Positions 18,632-26,731 of a stretch of 42,364 nucleotides of DNA are shown here, piece after piece. A program made the translations under genes and the position numbers. Under the pieces are notes generated by a model that was not told the DNA's origin, did not search any database, and saw only the letters and a program-made list of their open reading frames with translations. The DNA comes from an uncultured Clostridia bacterium (GTDB lineage: Bacteria > Bacillota > Clostridia > Christensenellales > Aristaeellaceae), in NCBI GenBank assembly GCA_947631405.1, contig CANRLC010000015.1, forward strand, positions 1 through 42,364. The letters are read 5' to 3'. The stretch's first letter is position 1, and each line of letters opens with the position of its first letter.

Positions 18632-19619
18632 CGAGTTGAAGGCCGGAACGGTGCGGCAGGTCTACCTCTTCTACGGGCCGGAGGCGTTCATCCGCCGCAG
18701 CGCGTTGGAGCGCCTGCAGCGCCTGACGCTCGCGCCGGGGCTGGAGGAGCTGAACCTGACCGTGCTGCAGTCGCCCGGCGCGCAGCAGATCGTCGAGAGC
18801 TGCGAGACGCTGCCGATGATGGGCGGCTACCGGGTGATCGTCGTGCGGGACTGCGCGCTGCTCGCCTCGGGCAAGGCCAAGGACGAGGCGGAGGACGGCG
18901 CGGCGCTTTGCGACTATCTGCCCCGCGTGCCGGGGACGACCTGCCTCATCTTCGACGCGGGCGACGCGCTGGATAAGCGCAAGCGCCTCTCGCAGGCGCT
19001 GCTCAAGCTGCCCGGCGCGGTCTCCTTTGACGCGCTGGACGACGCGCGGCTGTGGCAGTGGATGAACCAGACGCTGCGCCCGCTCGGCAAGCGGATGGAT
19101 CGCGCCGCGTGCGAGCGCCTCGCCTTCACCAGCGGGCGCGATTTGACGGCGCTGTATCAGGAGCTGCAAAAGCTGGCGGCCTACGCCGGGGAGCGCGAGG
19201 AGATCGGCGCGGAGGATGTGGAGCGCATCGCCACGCACACGGCGGAATGTACCGTCTTTGCGATGGTGGACGCGCTGTGCGAGGGCCGCGCGCGGGAGGC
19301 GTTCCGCCTGCTGGGCGTGCTGCTGCAAGGCGGCGAACAGCGGCTTGGCATTCTGGCGATGATCACGCGTCAGTACCGCCAGCTCGCCTATCTGGCGGAG
19401 CTGCGTGCGCGCCGCGTGCCGCAAGCCCAGTGGGCGAAGCGGCTGGCCGTGCCGCCGTTCGCGCTCACGCGCCTGTCGCGGCAGGCCGGGCGGCGCACGT
19501 TTGAGGAGCTGCGCGCCAAGCTCGACCTCTGCGTGCGGGCCGACTACGACGTCAAGAGCGGCGCGCTGCGCGAGGACGCCGCGCTCGACCGGCTCATGCT
19601 CCGATTGCTGGAAAACTGA
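18609..19619 (+). CDS. holA: DNA polymerase III delta subunit
   Basis: Clamp-loader subunit that opens the beta clamp. 336 residues, the usual length. VYLFYGPEAFIRRSALERL at the N-terminus is the family hallmark, followed by LPMMGGYRVIVVRDC and LIFDAGDALDKRKRL. The C-terminal collar region includes VFAMVDALCEGRAREAFRLL and LAMITRQYRQLAYLAEL-like sequence. The GTG at 18609 is chosen because no ATG fits before VYLFYG and it falls inside the end of the lipoprotein gene (translational coupling). The ribosome site is weak (GGTGGTGGA). A housekeeping gene at the end of an envelope operon. Confidence 0.93.
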   Translation: MDQWAFFDELKAGTVRQVYLFYGPEAFIRRSALERLQRLTLAPGLEELNLTVLQSPGAQQIVESCETLPMMGGYRVIVVRDCALLASGKAKDEAEDGAALCDYLPRVPGTTCLIFDAGDALDKRKRLSQALLKLPGAVSFDALDDARLWQWMNQTLRPLGKRMDRAACERLAFTSGRDLTALYQELQKLAAYAGEREEIGAEDVERIATHTAECTVFAMVDALCEGRAREAFRLLGVLLQGGEQRLGILAMITRQYRQLAYLAELRARRVPQAQWAKRLAVPPFALTRLSRQAGRRTFEELRAKLDLCVRADYDVKSGALREDAALDRLMLRLLEN

Positions 19620-19626
19620 AAAGGGA

Positions 19627-19671
19627 AAGGGCTGCCACGCTAACCGTTTCGTTGGCTTGACAGCCCCTTTT
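19627..19671 (+). terminator. Terminator after holA
   Basis: Imperfect hairpin: AAGGGCTG (19627-19634) pairs with CAGCCCCTT (19661-19669) with a further GCTAACCG/CGTTGGC inner stem, then TTTT. The reverse strand also ends in T-rich sequence, so it may serve both directions. Confidence 0.65.
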
Positions 19672-19722
19672 GCGCGGACGCGCGCGCGCCGGACGGCATA
19701 GGGTGGAGCGGGAGGGATCGCC

Positions 19723-19911
19723 ATGAAAAAGAAAGCCTTTTTAGCGCCCCGGCGCGAGATCGTCTTTCAGCCCGCGCTCGCGCCGCTGGAGGCAAGCGTC
19801 ATCCCCGCGAAGGAGAAGCGCCCCTACGGCGCGCTGAAGCTCGCCCGCGCCTCGTTCGCGCTGGACGCGCCGCGCGCCGTCAGCGGACGAAGATCTGCGT
19901 CAGGTAGGTGA
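19723..19911 (+). CDS. Possible small hypothetical protein (62 aa)
   Basis: ATG preceded by a good GGGAGGGATCGCC site, then a Lys-rich start (MKKKAFLAPRREIVF). No signal peptide, membrane segment or known motif. Its 3' end overlaps the convergent CAP-protein gene by 32 bp. No promoter was found between it and the holA terminator. The ribosome site is the main support; the body could be chance open frame in GC-rich DNA. Confidence 0.3.
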   Translation: MKKKAFLAPRREIVFQPALAPLEASVIPAKEKRPYGALKLARASFALDAPRAVSGRRSASGR

Positions 19912-20368
19912 AGCCCTGCTCGTCGAAGGCGACGCCTACGCCAAATTTGGTGTAGGCGCGGCTCATGATGTTGCGCCTGTGCCCGGGCGAGGACAGAAAA
20001 GCCGCCTCGCATTTTTCGACCGTGGAATGGTGGGCGATGTTTTCGCCCGCGCCCTGATAGGCGTAGCCAAGGCCCGTGAGCATCTGCCGCACGTCGCCGT
20101 AGGTGGGCGACTGGTGGGCGAAGTAATGCAGGTCTCGCATGTCCTCGCACTTGAGCCGCGCCGCGGCGCAGAGGGCGGGGTCGAGCGTCAATTCCGGCAG
20201 GCCGTAGCGGGCGCGGTCGGAATTGAGCAGATTTGCCGCAGTTAGCTCTTGCATAGACAGGGAAGCTGTTGTATAATGTGCCACGAGCGAGGCGGCGTCC
20301 TCCGCGCGGGCCGCCGCGCCCAGCGCGAGACAGAGCGAAAAGACGAGCGTTGCAAGACGGCGTTTCAT
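19880..20368 (-). CDS. Secreted CAP-domain (SCP/YkwD-like) protein
   Basis: 162 residues from the ATG after AAGGAGGAAACAAAC. Signal peptide about 1-21 (LATLVFSLCLALGAAARA). The rest is a single CAP domain: LLNSDRARYGLPELTLDPAL, HYFAHQSPTYGD, GENIAHH, SPGHRRNIM and FGVGVAFDE. These include the two histidines and acidic residues of the CAP cavity. Bacterial CAP proteins are extracellular and of mostly unknown role; several are linked to spores or to the wall. It is shorter than YkwD because no N-terminal linker is present. Transcribed alone, convergent with holA. Confidence 0.9.
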   Translation of the reverse strand: MKRRLATLVFSLCLALGAAARAEDAASLVAHYTTASLSMQELTAANLLNSDRARYGLPELTLDPALCAAARLKCEDMRDLHYFAHQSPTYGDVRQMLTGLGYAYQGAGENIAHHSTVEKCEAAFLSSPGHRRNIMSRAYTKFGVGVAFDEQGFTYLTQIFVR

Positions 20369-20433
20369 GTTTGTTTCCTCCTTGGCTTGGCGAATTGGAC
20401 GCTTGCCGGATGAACCCGGCCCGCGCTGGAAAC

Positions 20434-20463
20434 ATTGTATCGCGCCGGAAAAGAATAGGCAAA
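20434..20463 (-). promoter_or_regulatory. Possible promoter of the CAP-protein gene
   Basis: On the minus strand TTTGCC (20458-20463), 18-bp spacer, TACAAT (20434-20439). The -35 box is poor. Confidence 0.4.
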
Positions 20464-20467
20464 CGAA

Positions 20468-20496
20468 TTGGCAGGAGCCTGCCATGGGAATATACG
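20468..20496 (+). promoter_or_regulatory. Promoter of the zinc-ribbon/phosphoesterase pair
   Basis: TTGGCA at 20468-20473, 17-bp spacer, TATACG at 20491-20496. The start codon at 20518 follows very closely, leaving a leader of roughly 15 nt that holds only GGGAGGA. Confidence 0.5.
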
Positions 20497-20517
20497 GTGT
20501 ATCGGGAGGAAGACATT

Positions 20518-20925
20518 ATGGGCTTTATCAAGTGTCCCAGATGCGAACTCAATTACATCCGGGAAGAGGAGCAGTTCTGCTCCGTGTGCAAGCGGGAGAT
20601 GAAGGGCGAATCCCACGAGGATCCGTTTGAGCTTTGTTCGATCTGCAACGAGAACCCGGTGATGCCGGGCAAGGACGTCTGCCTGATGTGCTATAAGGAG
20701 ATGACCCAGCAGCAGGGCCTGCACGACGCCGCCATCGACGAGCGGGACGCGCAGGACGTGTCGCTGGACATGGAGGACGTCTCCGAGATGGAGGAGATCG
20801 AGCTGGACGCCATGCCGGACGACGTGCCGGAGGAGCTGGGCGAGCAGCTCTCCCTCGAGGAGGAGCAGAGCAAGGAAGACGCGGCCAACGAGGCGGCGGA
20901 GGACGAGAACGAGGACGAAGCGTGA
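20518..20925 (+). CDS. Double zinc-ribbon protein with acidic tail
   Basis: 135 residues. Four CxxC knuckles are regularly spaced at Cys6/9, 21/24, 40/43 and 55/58, enough for two zinc ribbons. MPGKDVCLMCYKEM ends the second. From about residue 70 to the end the chain is strongly acidic (Glu/Asp-rich, SLEEEQSKEDAANEAAEDEN). The start ATG follows GGGAGGAAGACATT; the longer frame upstream runs antisense through the CAP gene and is rejected. Similar short zinc-ribbon proteins are common in Clostridia and lack an assigned role; a nucleic-acid or protein adaptor is plausible. 12 bp separate it from the phosphoesterase gene. Confidence 0.75.
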   Translation: MGFIKCPRCELNYIREEEQFCSVCKREMKGESHEDPFELCSICNENPVMPGKDVCLMCYKEMTQQQGLHDAAIDERDAQDVSLDMEDVSEMEEIELDAMPDDVPEELGEQLSLEEEQSKEDAANEAAEDENEDEA

Positions 20926-20937
20926 CGGGGTGAGGGC

Positions 20938-21639
20938 GTGAAGGTTTTTGCGATCGGCGACCTGCATCTGCCGGGCGGCGACTGCAAGCCGATGGACGTT
21001 TTCGGCCCGCACTGGGAGCGCCACTTCGAGCGCATCGGCGAGGACTGGCGCGCGCGCGTGCGCGAGACGGATCTTGTGCTGCTGCCCGGCGACCTCTCCT
21101 GGGCGATGTCGCTTTCCGCGGCGCTGCCCGATTTGCAGGCCGTCGGCGCGCTGCCGGGCGTCAAGCTGCTCCTGCGCGGCAATCACGATTACTGGTGGTC
21201 GTCGCTCTCGCAGCTTCGCGCGGCGCTGCCGCCGGGCATGCACGCGCTGCAAAACGACGCCTTTGACGCGGGCGCGTGCGTCGTGTGCGGCACGCGCGGC
21301 TGGACGCTGCCGATCTCGCCGGAGAGCGACGCGCAGGATGAAAAGCTCTACCGCCGGGAGACACTGCGGCTGGAGCTTTCCCTGCAGGCGGCGCAGCGCG
21401 TCGCGCAGGGCCGGCCCATCGTGGCGATGCTGCACTATCCGCCGCTGCTGCCGGAGACGCTGCGCGAGGGCACCGCGTTCTCGCGGCTGCTCAGCGCATA
21501 CGGCGTTCGCCGCTGCGTGTACGGCCACCTGCACGGGCCGAGCATACGGCGCGGCTTTGCGGGCGAGTACGGCGGCGTGCGCTACGATCTTGTCTCCTGC
21601 GACGCGCTCGGCTTCCGCCTGCTGGACGTGACGCCTTAG
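20938..21639 (+). CDS. Calcineurin-like metallophosphoesterase
   Basis: 233 residues from a GTG preceded by GGGGTGAGG. All metal-binding motifs are present in order: AIGDLHL, LLPGDLSW, LRGNHDYWW, MLHYPP and VYGHLHG. The WW after GNHDY and the short size match a family of uncharacterised clostridial phosphoesterases (YkuE-like/predicted phosphohydrolases); substrate unknown. No signal peptide, so cytoplasmic. Co-transcribed with the zinc-ribbon gene and ended by two tandem terminators. Confidence 0.88.
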   Translation: MKVFAIGDLHLPGGDCKPMDVFGPHWERHFERIGEDWRARVRETDLVLLPGDLSWAMSLSAALPDLQAVGALPGVKLLLRGNHDYWWSSLSQLRAALPPGMHALQNDAFDAGACVVCGTRGWTLPISPESDAQDEKLYRRETLRLELSLQAAQRVAQGRPIVAMLHYPPLLPETLREGTAFSRLLSAYGVRRCVYGHLHGPSIRRGFAGEYGGVRYDLVSCDALGFRLLDVTP

Positions 21640-21656
21640 CGAAGAACCCAAAAAAT

Positions 21657-21720
21657 CGGGACGTTGGATCCTGCGATCCGACGCCCTTTTTTTGCGCCCG
21701 CCGCCCCGGCGGGCGTTTTT
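21657..21720 (+). terminator. Two tandem intrinsic terminators
   Basis: First: GGGACGTTGGATC pairs with GATCCGACGCCC (one bulge, one G-U) followed by seven T. Second: CGCCCGCCG/CGGCGGGCG (21695-21703 and 21707-21715) followed by TTTTT. They insulate the mraZ promoter from upstream transcription. Confidence 0.9.
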
Positions 21721-21807
21721 GGCGCGCCCGCACCCTTTATTACGCAAATGTCACACCCCGTGAAGACGATTAACAAAAACTTCATGCCGCAAGTCCAAGG
21801 AAAACGC

Positions 21808-21836
21808 TTGAAAAGTGGAGCAAAATGGTGTAGAAT
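21808..21836 (+). promoter_or_regulatory. Promoter of the mraZ/dcw cluster
   Basis: TTGAAA at 21808-21813, exactly 17 bp, TAGAAT at 21831-21836. Two MraZ-type boxes lie inside the spacer. Confidence 0.85.
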
Positions 21837-21859
21837 TGACGGGAAAGGGTGAAAAGTGG
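21812..21859 (+). promoter_or_regulatory. mraZ operator: MraZ-type operator boxes
   Basis: AAAGTGG at 21812-21818, AAAATGG at 21822-21828 (10 bp later), a weaker GAAAGGG at 21843-21849 and AAAGTGG at 21853-21859 (again 10 bp later). MraZ of several bacteria binds direct repeats with a GTGG core at 10-bp spacing in front of its own operon. The first pair overlaps the promoter spacer and the second falls in the early transcript, which fits autorepression. Binding is inferred. Confidence 0.65.
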
Positions 21860-21886
21860 TTCAATCGGGGGCGGGAGGTGATCGAA

Positions 21887-22339
21887 TTGGCTGATTTGGC
21901 GTTCTCCGGCTCGTTCGATCACTCTCTGGACGGGAAGGGTCGAGCGATCATTCCGGCGTCCTTCAGGGACGCCTTGGGCACGGATTTCACCATCACCATC
22001 AACCCGACCAAGACGGCCGTGGCGATCTACCCCAAAGCGGTCTGGGACGGGCAGCTCGAGCGGCTCGCCCACATCAATCCCATGGACAAGGTCGGTCTTC
22101 AATACGAGCGCTACCTGATGAGCGTGTCCTTTTCCGGCAACAGCATGGACGCGCAGGGCCGCGTGCTCATCCCCGCGAAGCTGCGCGCCAAGATCGGCCT
22201 GACGCGGGACGTCGTCTTCGTGGGCCTCAATCACTACATCGAGATCTGGGACGCCGAGGTCTACGCGCGCATGGAGGCGCAGACCGAGGAGAAGTTCGAT
22301 TCGCTGGTGGATTACGTCTACCAGACCTATCCCGACTGA
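21887..22339 (+). CDS. mraZ: Transcriptional regulator MraZ
   Basis: Ring-forming DNA-binding protein, usually the first gene and repressor of the division/wall cluster. 150 residues from TTG at 21887. That start is fixed by a perfect GGGAGGTGATC site 4-13 bp before it; the in-frame GTG at 21878 lies inside the site. Two SpoVT/AbrB-like halves: GSFDHSLDGKGRAIIPASFR near the start and FSGNSMDAQGRVLIPAKLR in the middle, each with the DxxGR motif. The next gene is ftsL rather than rsmH, 61 bp on. Confidence 0.95.
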   Translation: MADLAFSGSFDHSLDGKGRAIIPASFRDALGTDFTITINPTKTAVAIYPKAVWDGQLERLAHINPMDKVGLQYERYLMSVSFSGNSMDAQGRVLIPAKLRAKIGLTRDVVFVGLNHYIEIWDAEVYARMEAQTEEKFDSLVDYVYQTYPD

Positions 22340-22400
22340 GCCTCGCGGCATGAGGCGGGCGGCATAACGGTTCTTGCGCGAAGGGCGGGTGAATAGACTG

Positions 22401-23069
22401 ATGGCGGGTGCAAAGGCGCAGCGCAGCGTTCGCGGCAAGTATACGACGGCGGGTTACGCATCTGGGCAACCGAACCTGTACATCGCGCGCTATCCCGCCG
22501 GTTCCGCGCAGGAGAATCTGCGCGACCTGAACCTGCCCGGCTACGGCGGGGGCTATCGCAGCGAACGCCCGTGGCGCGAGGAAGCGCCCAAGCCCACGCT
22601 GCAGGGGGCCGCTACGATCTCCCGCGCGCCGGATCGGCCGCGCCCGCGCAAGGATGACCTGACCACCCGCGTGATGCGCGCCGCAAAGCGCGAAAAGCAG
22701 GCGTCCGTGATCTGCGTGCTGCTGCTCGCGGCGATCCTGATGATCGTCGCCGTCTGGGGACAGAAGATGATCGAGGGCGTGCGCATCCAAAACAATATCG
22801 CCGGTTATCAGCGCCTGACCGCGCAGCTTGAGCAGAGCAACGAGCGGCTTTCCCAGCAGCTGGAGCAGGCGCGCAGCGGCGAGCGCATCCGCAATCTGGC
22901 GCAGAACGAGCTGGGCATGCTCCGCCCGGAGCGCTCGCAGCACGAGACGATCTACATCCGCGCCGGAGATTTGGCCGTCGAGCCGGAGCCGGCGCAGAGC
23001 GAGACGCCGCGCATGGAGCTGCTCGACGTGCTGCTCGGCCTGCTCAACGTATTCCATATAGGAGAGTGA
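22401..23069 (+). CDS. ftsL: FtsL/DivIC-like septum protein
   Basis: 222 residues. A cytoplasmic N-terminal part of about 110 residues (basic, Pro/Gly-rich) is followed by one membrane segment at about 112-130 (VICVLLLAAILMIVAVWG). A coiled coil (QRLTAQLEQSNERLSQQLEQ) and ERIRNLAQNELGMLRPE, typical of FtsL/DivIC, come next. It would join FtsB/DivIC and DivIB in the divisome and help activate FtsW-PBP. The N-terminal part is long for FtsL. ATG 22401 is used; GTG 22389 in frame is possible because the ribosome site GGGCGGG lies 11 bp away from the ATG. Position between mraZ and the PBP gene supports the call. Confidence 0.8.
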   Translation: MAGAKAQRSVRGKYTTAGYASGQPNLYIARYPAGSAQENLRDLNLPGYGGGYRSERPWREEAPKPTLQGAATISRAPDRPRPRKDDLTTRVMRAAKREKQASVICVLLLAAILMIVAVWGQKMIEGVRIQNNIAGYQRLTAQLEQSNERLSQQLEQARSGERIRNLAQNELGMLRPERSQHETIYIRAGDLAVEPEPAQSETPRMELLDVLLGLLNVFHIGE

Positions 23070-23075
23070 GAGGGC

Positions 23076-25199
23076 TTGCGTTCACCGGGAGCCACCGTAC
23101 TAAAGCGGCTGGTTTGGCTGATGAGCGGATTCTTTCTCCTCTTTCTTTGCGTGGCGGGGCGGCTGTTTTCCCTGCAGGTGCTGCGCGCGCGGGAGCTGAC
23201 GCAGCGCGGCGTGCAGCAGTGGACGCGCAGCGGCATCGTCTCCGCGCGGCGGGGCGACATCGTGGATACCCACGGCAAGCTGTTCGCCCAGTCGGTGACG
23301 AGCTTCATCGTCAGCGCGCGCGTGCGGGACGTGAAGGACGCCGCCGGGATGGCGCAGGTGCTCTCGCGCGAGCTGGGGCTTGACGCCGAAAGCGTGGAGC
23401 GCCGCCTCACGGGCACCAACGCCGCCACGGTGACGCTCGCCCGTCAGGTCTCGCGGGAGGAGGCGGACAGGCTGCGCGCGCTGCGCGCGGACGCGTCCGA
23501 CCCGGACGGTGAGAAGCTGGCGGGCATCGCCTTTGACGAGGACGTCACCCGCTGGTACCCGATGGGCGCGCTGCTCTCGCAGGTGCTGGGGCTTTGCAAC
23601 GTGGACGGCGTCGGCCAGAGCGGGCTGGAGCTGCGCTACGACGACGTGCTCGCCGGGGAGCCGGGAAAGCTGGTGACCGAGGTGGACGCGCGGGCGCGCA
23701 CGCTGCCCGACGGCGTCACGCTCTATGTGCCCGCGCAGGCGGGCGATACGCTGCAGCTCACCATCGACCGCGAGGTACAGGCGGCGGTGGAGCGCGCGGT
23801 GCGCGAGTGCATCGAGGTCAACCGCGCGCGGCAGGTACAGGCGATCGTGATGGATGTGGACACCGGCGCGGTGCGCGCGATGGCGATCTACCCGACCTAC
23901 GACCCCGCCGACCCGCCGCGCGAGGATATCGACAAGCTGAACGAGCTGATGCGCGTGACGACGCTCAGCGACGTATACGAGCCGGGTTCGACGTTCAAAA
24001 TGCTGACGGCGGCCGCCGCGCTCGATTCCGGAAAGACGACGCCGGAGGACGGCTTTTACTGCTCCGGGCGCATCACGGTGGACGGAAGCACCGTGCGCTG
24101 CTGGGGCGCGCCTCACGGGGCGGAGACGATGAAAGAGGCGCTGCAAAACTCCTGCAACCCGGTCTTTACCCAGCTCGCCCTGCGGCTGGGGACGGACACC
24201 TTCTACCGCTACCTGCGCGCGTTCGGGCTGGGACAGCGCACCGGCATCGACCTGTACGGCGAGGCGTCGGGCATCCTGATCGCGCCCAGCCGCGTCAAGA
24301 ACGTCGATCTGGCGCGCATCGGCTTCGGGCAGAGCGTCGCGGTGACGCCCATCCAGATGATCACGGCGGCCTGCGCCGTGGTCAACGGCGGGCGGCTCAT
24401 GCGGCCGTATCTGGTCGAGGCGATCTTAAGCGCCGACGGCGAGACGCTCGAGCGCGTCAGCCCAAAGGTCGTGGCCAACCCCATCCGCGAGGAGACCAGC
24501 GCGACGATGCGGTCGCTGCTGGGCAGCGTCGTCTCCGAGGGCGGCGGCAAGAACGCGAAGATCGACGGCTGGTCGGTCGGCGGGAAGACGGGCACCGCGC
24601 AGATCTACCGCGACGGGCGCATCGTCAGCGATCTGCACATCGGCTCCTTCGTGGGCTTTGCGCCCGTGGAGGATCCCGAGGTCGCCGTGATGGTGATCGT
24701 GGACGAGGCGCAGGTCGCGCCCGATTACGGCGGCACGACCGCCGCGCCGTTCGCGGCGCAGATTCTAAGCGAGATCCTGCCCCTGATGGGCGTTGAGAAA
24801 ACCGACGGCAGCGCGGAGCGCGCCGTGACCGTCATGCCCGACGTAACGGGGATGGATTTGCCCGACGCGCGCGCGCTGCTGCGCGAGGCGGGAATCGACA
24901 GCGTGACCGACGGCCTGGCGCAGGTGGTCACGGGGCAGCTGCCCCCGGCGGGCACGAAGGTGTACGAGGGCTTCTGCGCGATGCTCTATGTGACGGGAGA
25001 GAGCGCCCCGACGGCGCAGGACTATACGAAGGTACCCGACGTGCTGGGCCTGCCGATGCGCGAGTGCATTCAGGCGCTGCGCGAGAGCGGCCTCCAATTG
25101 CAGGCCGCGGGCGAGGGCGTGGCGATCGAGCAAAGCCCCGCCGCCGGGGAATACGCGATGCCGGGAGATACGGTCGCCGTGACGTTCGCGGTGCCGTGA
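23076..25199 (+). CDS. Class B penicillin-binding protein with two PASTA domains (FtsI/SpoVD type)
   Basis: Transpeptidase that crosslinks peptidoglycan at the septum or spore cortex. 707 residues from a TTG preceded by GAGAGGG. One membrane segment at about 9-31; dimerisation domain about 50-215; transpeptidase domain with Ser305-T-F-Lys308, SCN 359-361 and KTG 504-506. Two PASTA domains at about 588-648 (MPDVTGMDLPDARALL) and 655-707 (VPDVLGLPMRECIQAL). B. subtilis has separate pbpB (division) and spoVD (sporulation) here; only one gene is present, so it may serve division alone or both roles. The start is 6 bp after the ftsL stop. Confidence 0.92.
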   Translation: MRSPGATVLKRLVWLMSGFFLLFLCVAGRLFSLQVLRARELTQRGVQQWTRSGIVSARRGDIVDTHGKLFAQSVTSFIVSARVRDVKDAAGMAQVLSRELGLDAESVERRLTGTNAATVTLARQVSREEADRLRALRADASDPDGEKLAGIAFDEDVTRWYPMGALLSQVLGLCNVDGVGQSGLELRYDDVLAGEPGKLVTEVDARARTLPDGVTLYVPAQAGDTLQLTIDREVQAAVERAVRECIEVNRARQVQAIVMDVDTGAVRAMAIYPTYDPADPPREDIDKLNELMRVTTLSDVYEPGSTFKMLTAAAALDSGKTTPEDGFYCSGRITVDGSTVRCWGAPHGAETMKEALQNSCNPVFTQLALRLGTDTFYRYLRAFGLGQRTGIDLYGEASGILIAPSRVKNVDLARIGFGQSVAVTPIQMITAACAVVNGGRLMRPYLVEAILSADGETLERVSPKVVANPIREETSATMRSLLGSVVSEGGGKNAKIDGWSVGGKTGTAQIYRDGRIVSDLHIGSFVGFAPVEDPEVAVMVIVDEAQVAPDYGGTTAAPFAAQILSEILPLMGVEKTDGSAERAVTVMPDVTGMDLPDARALLREAGIDSVTDGLAQVVTGQLPPAGTKVYEGFCAMLYVTGESAPTAQDYTKVPDVLGLPMRECIQALRESGLQLQAAGEGVAIEQSPAAGEYAMPGDTVAVTFAVP

Positions 25200-25230
25200 C
25201 GAGGCCCGGCCTTTTGCGGGAGGAATGACC

Positions 25231-26703
25231 ATGAAGCTGGCACAGTTGACGCAGGAGCTTCCGGAGCTTGTGCGCCTGATCGGTTCGCCGCAGACGGAGA
25301 TCGCGGCGCTCACGGCCGATTCGCGCGCGACGGTGGAGGACGGCCTGTTTTTCTGCATCCGCGGCGGGCGCGTGGACGCGCACGACTTCGCCGGGCAGGC
25401 GCTCTCCAACGGCTGCGTCGCGCTGGTCGTGGAGCGGGAGCTGCCGCTTGACTGCCCGCAGGTGCTCGTGACCGACGTGCGCGCCGCGATGACGCGCATC
25501 GCCAGCGCGTTCAACGGCCATCCCGAGCGGCGCATGAAGCTGATCGGCGTCACCGGCACCAAGGGCAAGACGACGACGACCTACCTGCTCAAGAGCATCT
25601 TGGAGGCGGCGGGCCTGCGCTGCGGCATCATCGGCACGACGGGCTGCATCGCCGGGCAGACCAAGCTGCCCAGCCACCTGACCACGCCCGACCCGATCGA
25701 GATGTTCGAGATTCTGCGCATCATGGCGGACGCGGGCGTGCAGATCGTGTGCATGGAGGTCTCCGCGCATGCGCTGGCGCTGCGCAAGCTGGTGGGCGTC
25801 TCCTTCGAGGCGGCGGCGTACACGAACCTCTCGCAGGATCACCTCGATTTCTTCGGCACGATGGAGCGCTACTTCGACGCGAAGCGCAAGCTCTTCCTCG
25901 ACGGCATGGCGAAGAACGCCGCCGTCAACGTGGACGAGGAGACGGCGCAGACCGTCTGCGCGGACGTGACCTGCCCGCTGCTCACCTACGGCATCAGCCG
26001 CGAGGCCGACCTGTTCGCGCGCGACATCGAGATCACCGAGAGCGGCGTGACCTTCACGATCAACCTGCGCAACCTGCATACGGAGCGCGTCCGCCTGCTG
26101 CTCACGGGCATGTTCAACGTCTACAACGCGCTGGCGGCGGCCGCGTGCGCGCTCATTCTCGGGCTGCCTCTGGAGCAGATTCGCGACGGGCTGGAGCGCG
26201 TGGTCTCCGTGCCCGGGCGCGTGGAGATGCTCGACACCAAGACGCCCTACCGCATGATCCTCGACTATTCCCACTCGCCGGACGCGCTGCAAAACATCCT
26301 GCGCACGGTGCGCGAGTTCTGCCGGGGGCGGCTGATCCTGCTCTTCGGCTGCGGCGGCGAGCGCGACAAGGGCAAGCGCCCGATCATGGGCGAGATCGCG
26401 GGCAGGCTGGCCGATTATTCGATCCTCACCAGCGACAACCCGCGCCACGAGGATCCGATGGAGATCCTCGCCGCCATTGAGGCGGGCATTCGCCCGACGG
26501 GCGCGAAGTACGAGGTGATCGAAAACCGGCGCGACGCCATCCGTCAGGCGATGGAGATGGCCGCCGTGGGCGACATCATCGTGCTGGCCGGCAAGGGGCA
26601 CGAGACGTATCAGGACGTCGGCGGCGTCAAGCGGCCGTTCGACGAAAAGGTCATCGTCGCGGAGCTTCTGCGGGAGATGAACGAGGAGACCCGGCCCCAG
26701 TGA
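25231..26703 (+). CDS. murE: UDP-MurNAc-tripeptide synthetase MurE
   Basis: Mur ligase that adds the third amino acid to UDP-MurNAc-L-Ala-D-Glu in the cytoplasm. 490 residues. The ATP loop GTKGKTTTT begins at residue 109. The specificity motif DNPR (402-405, in SDNPRHEDP) indicates meso-diaminopimelate rather than lysine. Other family blocks are SHLTTPDPIE, ACCEPTED-type EVSAHALAL and the C-terminal GKGHETYQ. The ATG at 25231 lies 7 bp after GGAGGA; the earlier ATG at 25225 touches that site. murF, usually next, is missing; mraY follows after 28 bp. Confidence 0.96.
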   Translation: MKLAQLTQELPELVRLIGSPQTEIAALTADSRATVEDGLFFCIRGGRVDAHDFAGQALSNGCVALVVERELPLDCPQVLVTDVRAAMTRIASAFNGHPERRMKLIGVTGTKGKTTTTYLLKSILEAAGLRCGIIGTTGCIAGQTKLPSHLTTPDPIEMFEILRIMADAGVQIVCMEVSAHALALRKLVGVSFEAAAYTNLSQDHLDFFGTMERYFDAKRKLFLDGMAKNAAVNVDEETAQTVCADVTCPLLTYGISREADLFARDIEITESGVTFTINLRNLHTERVRLLLTGMFNVYNALAAAACALILGLPLEQIRDGLERVVSVPGRVEMLDTKTPYRMILDYSHSPDALQNILRTVREFCRGRLILLFGCGGERDKGKRPIMGEIAGRLADYSILTSDNPRHEDPMEILAAIEAGIRPTGAKYEVIENRRDAIRQAMEMAAVGDIIVLAGKGHETYQDVGGVKRPFDEKVIVAELLREMNEETRPQ

Positions 26704-26731
26704 AAAACGGATGGATTTCGGAGGAATGACC

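Noticed and set aside
19723-19911. Calling the small ORF ribosomal protein S20 (often near holA)
   Set aside because: The sequence has no resemblance to RpsT and it overlaps the CAP gene end.
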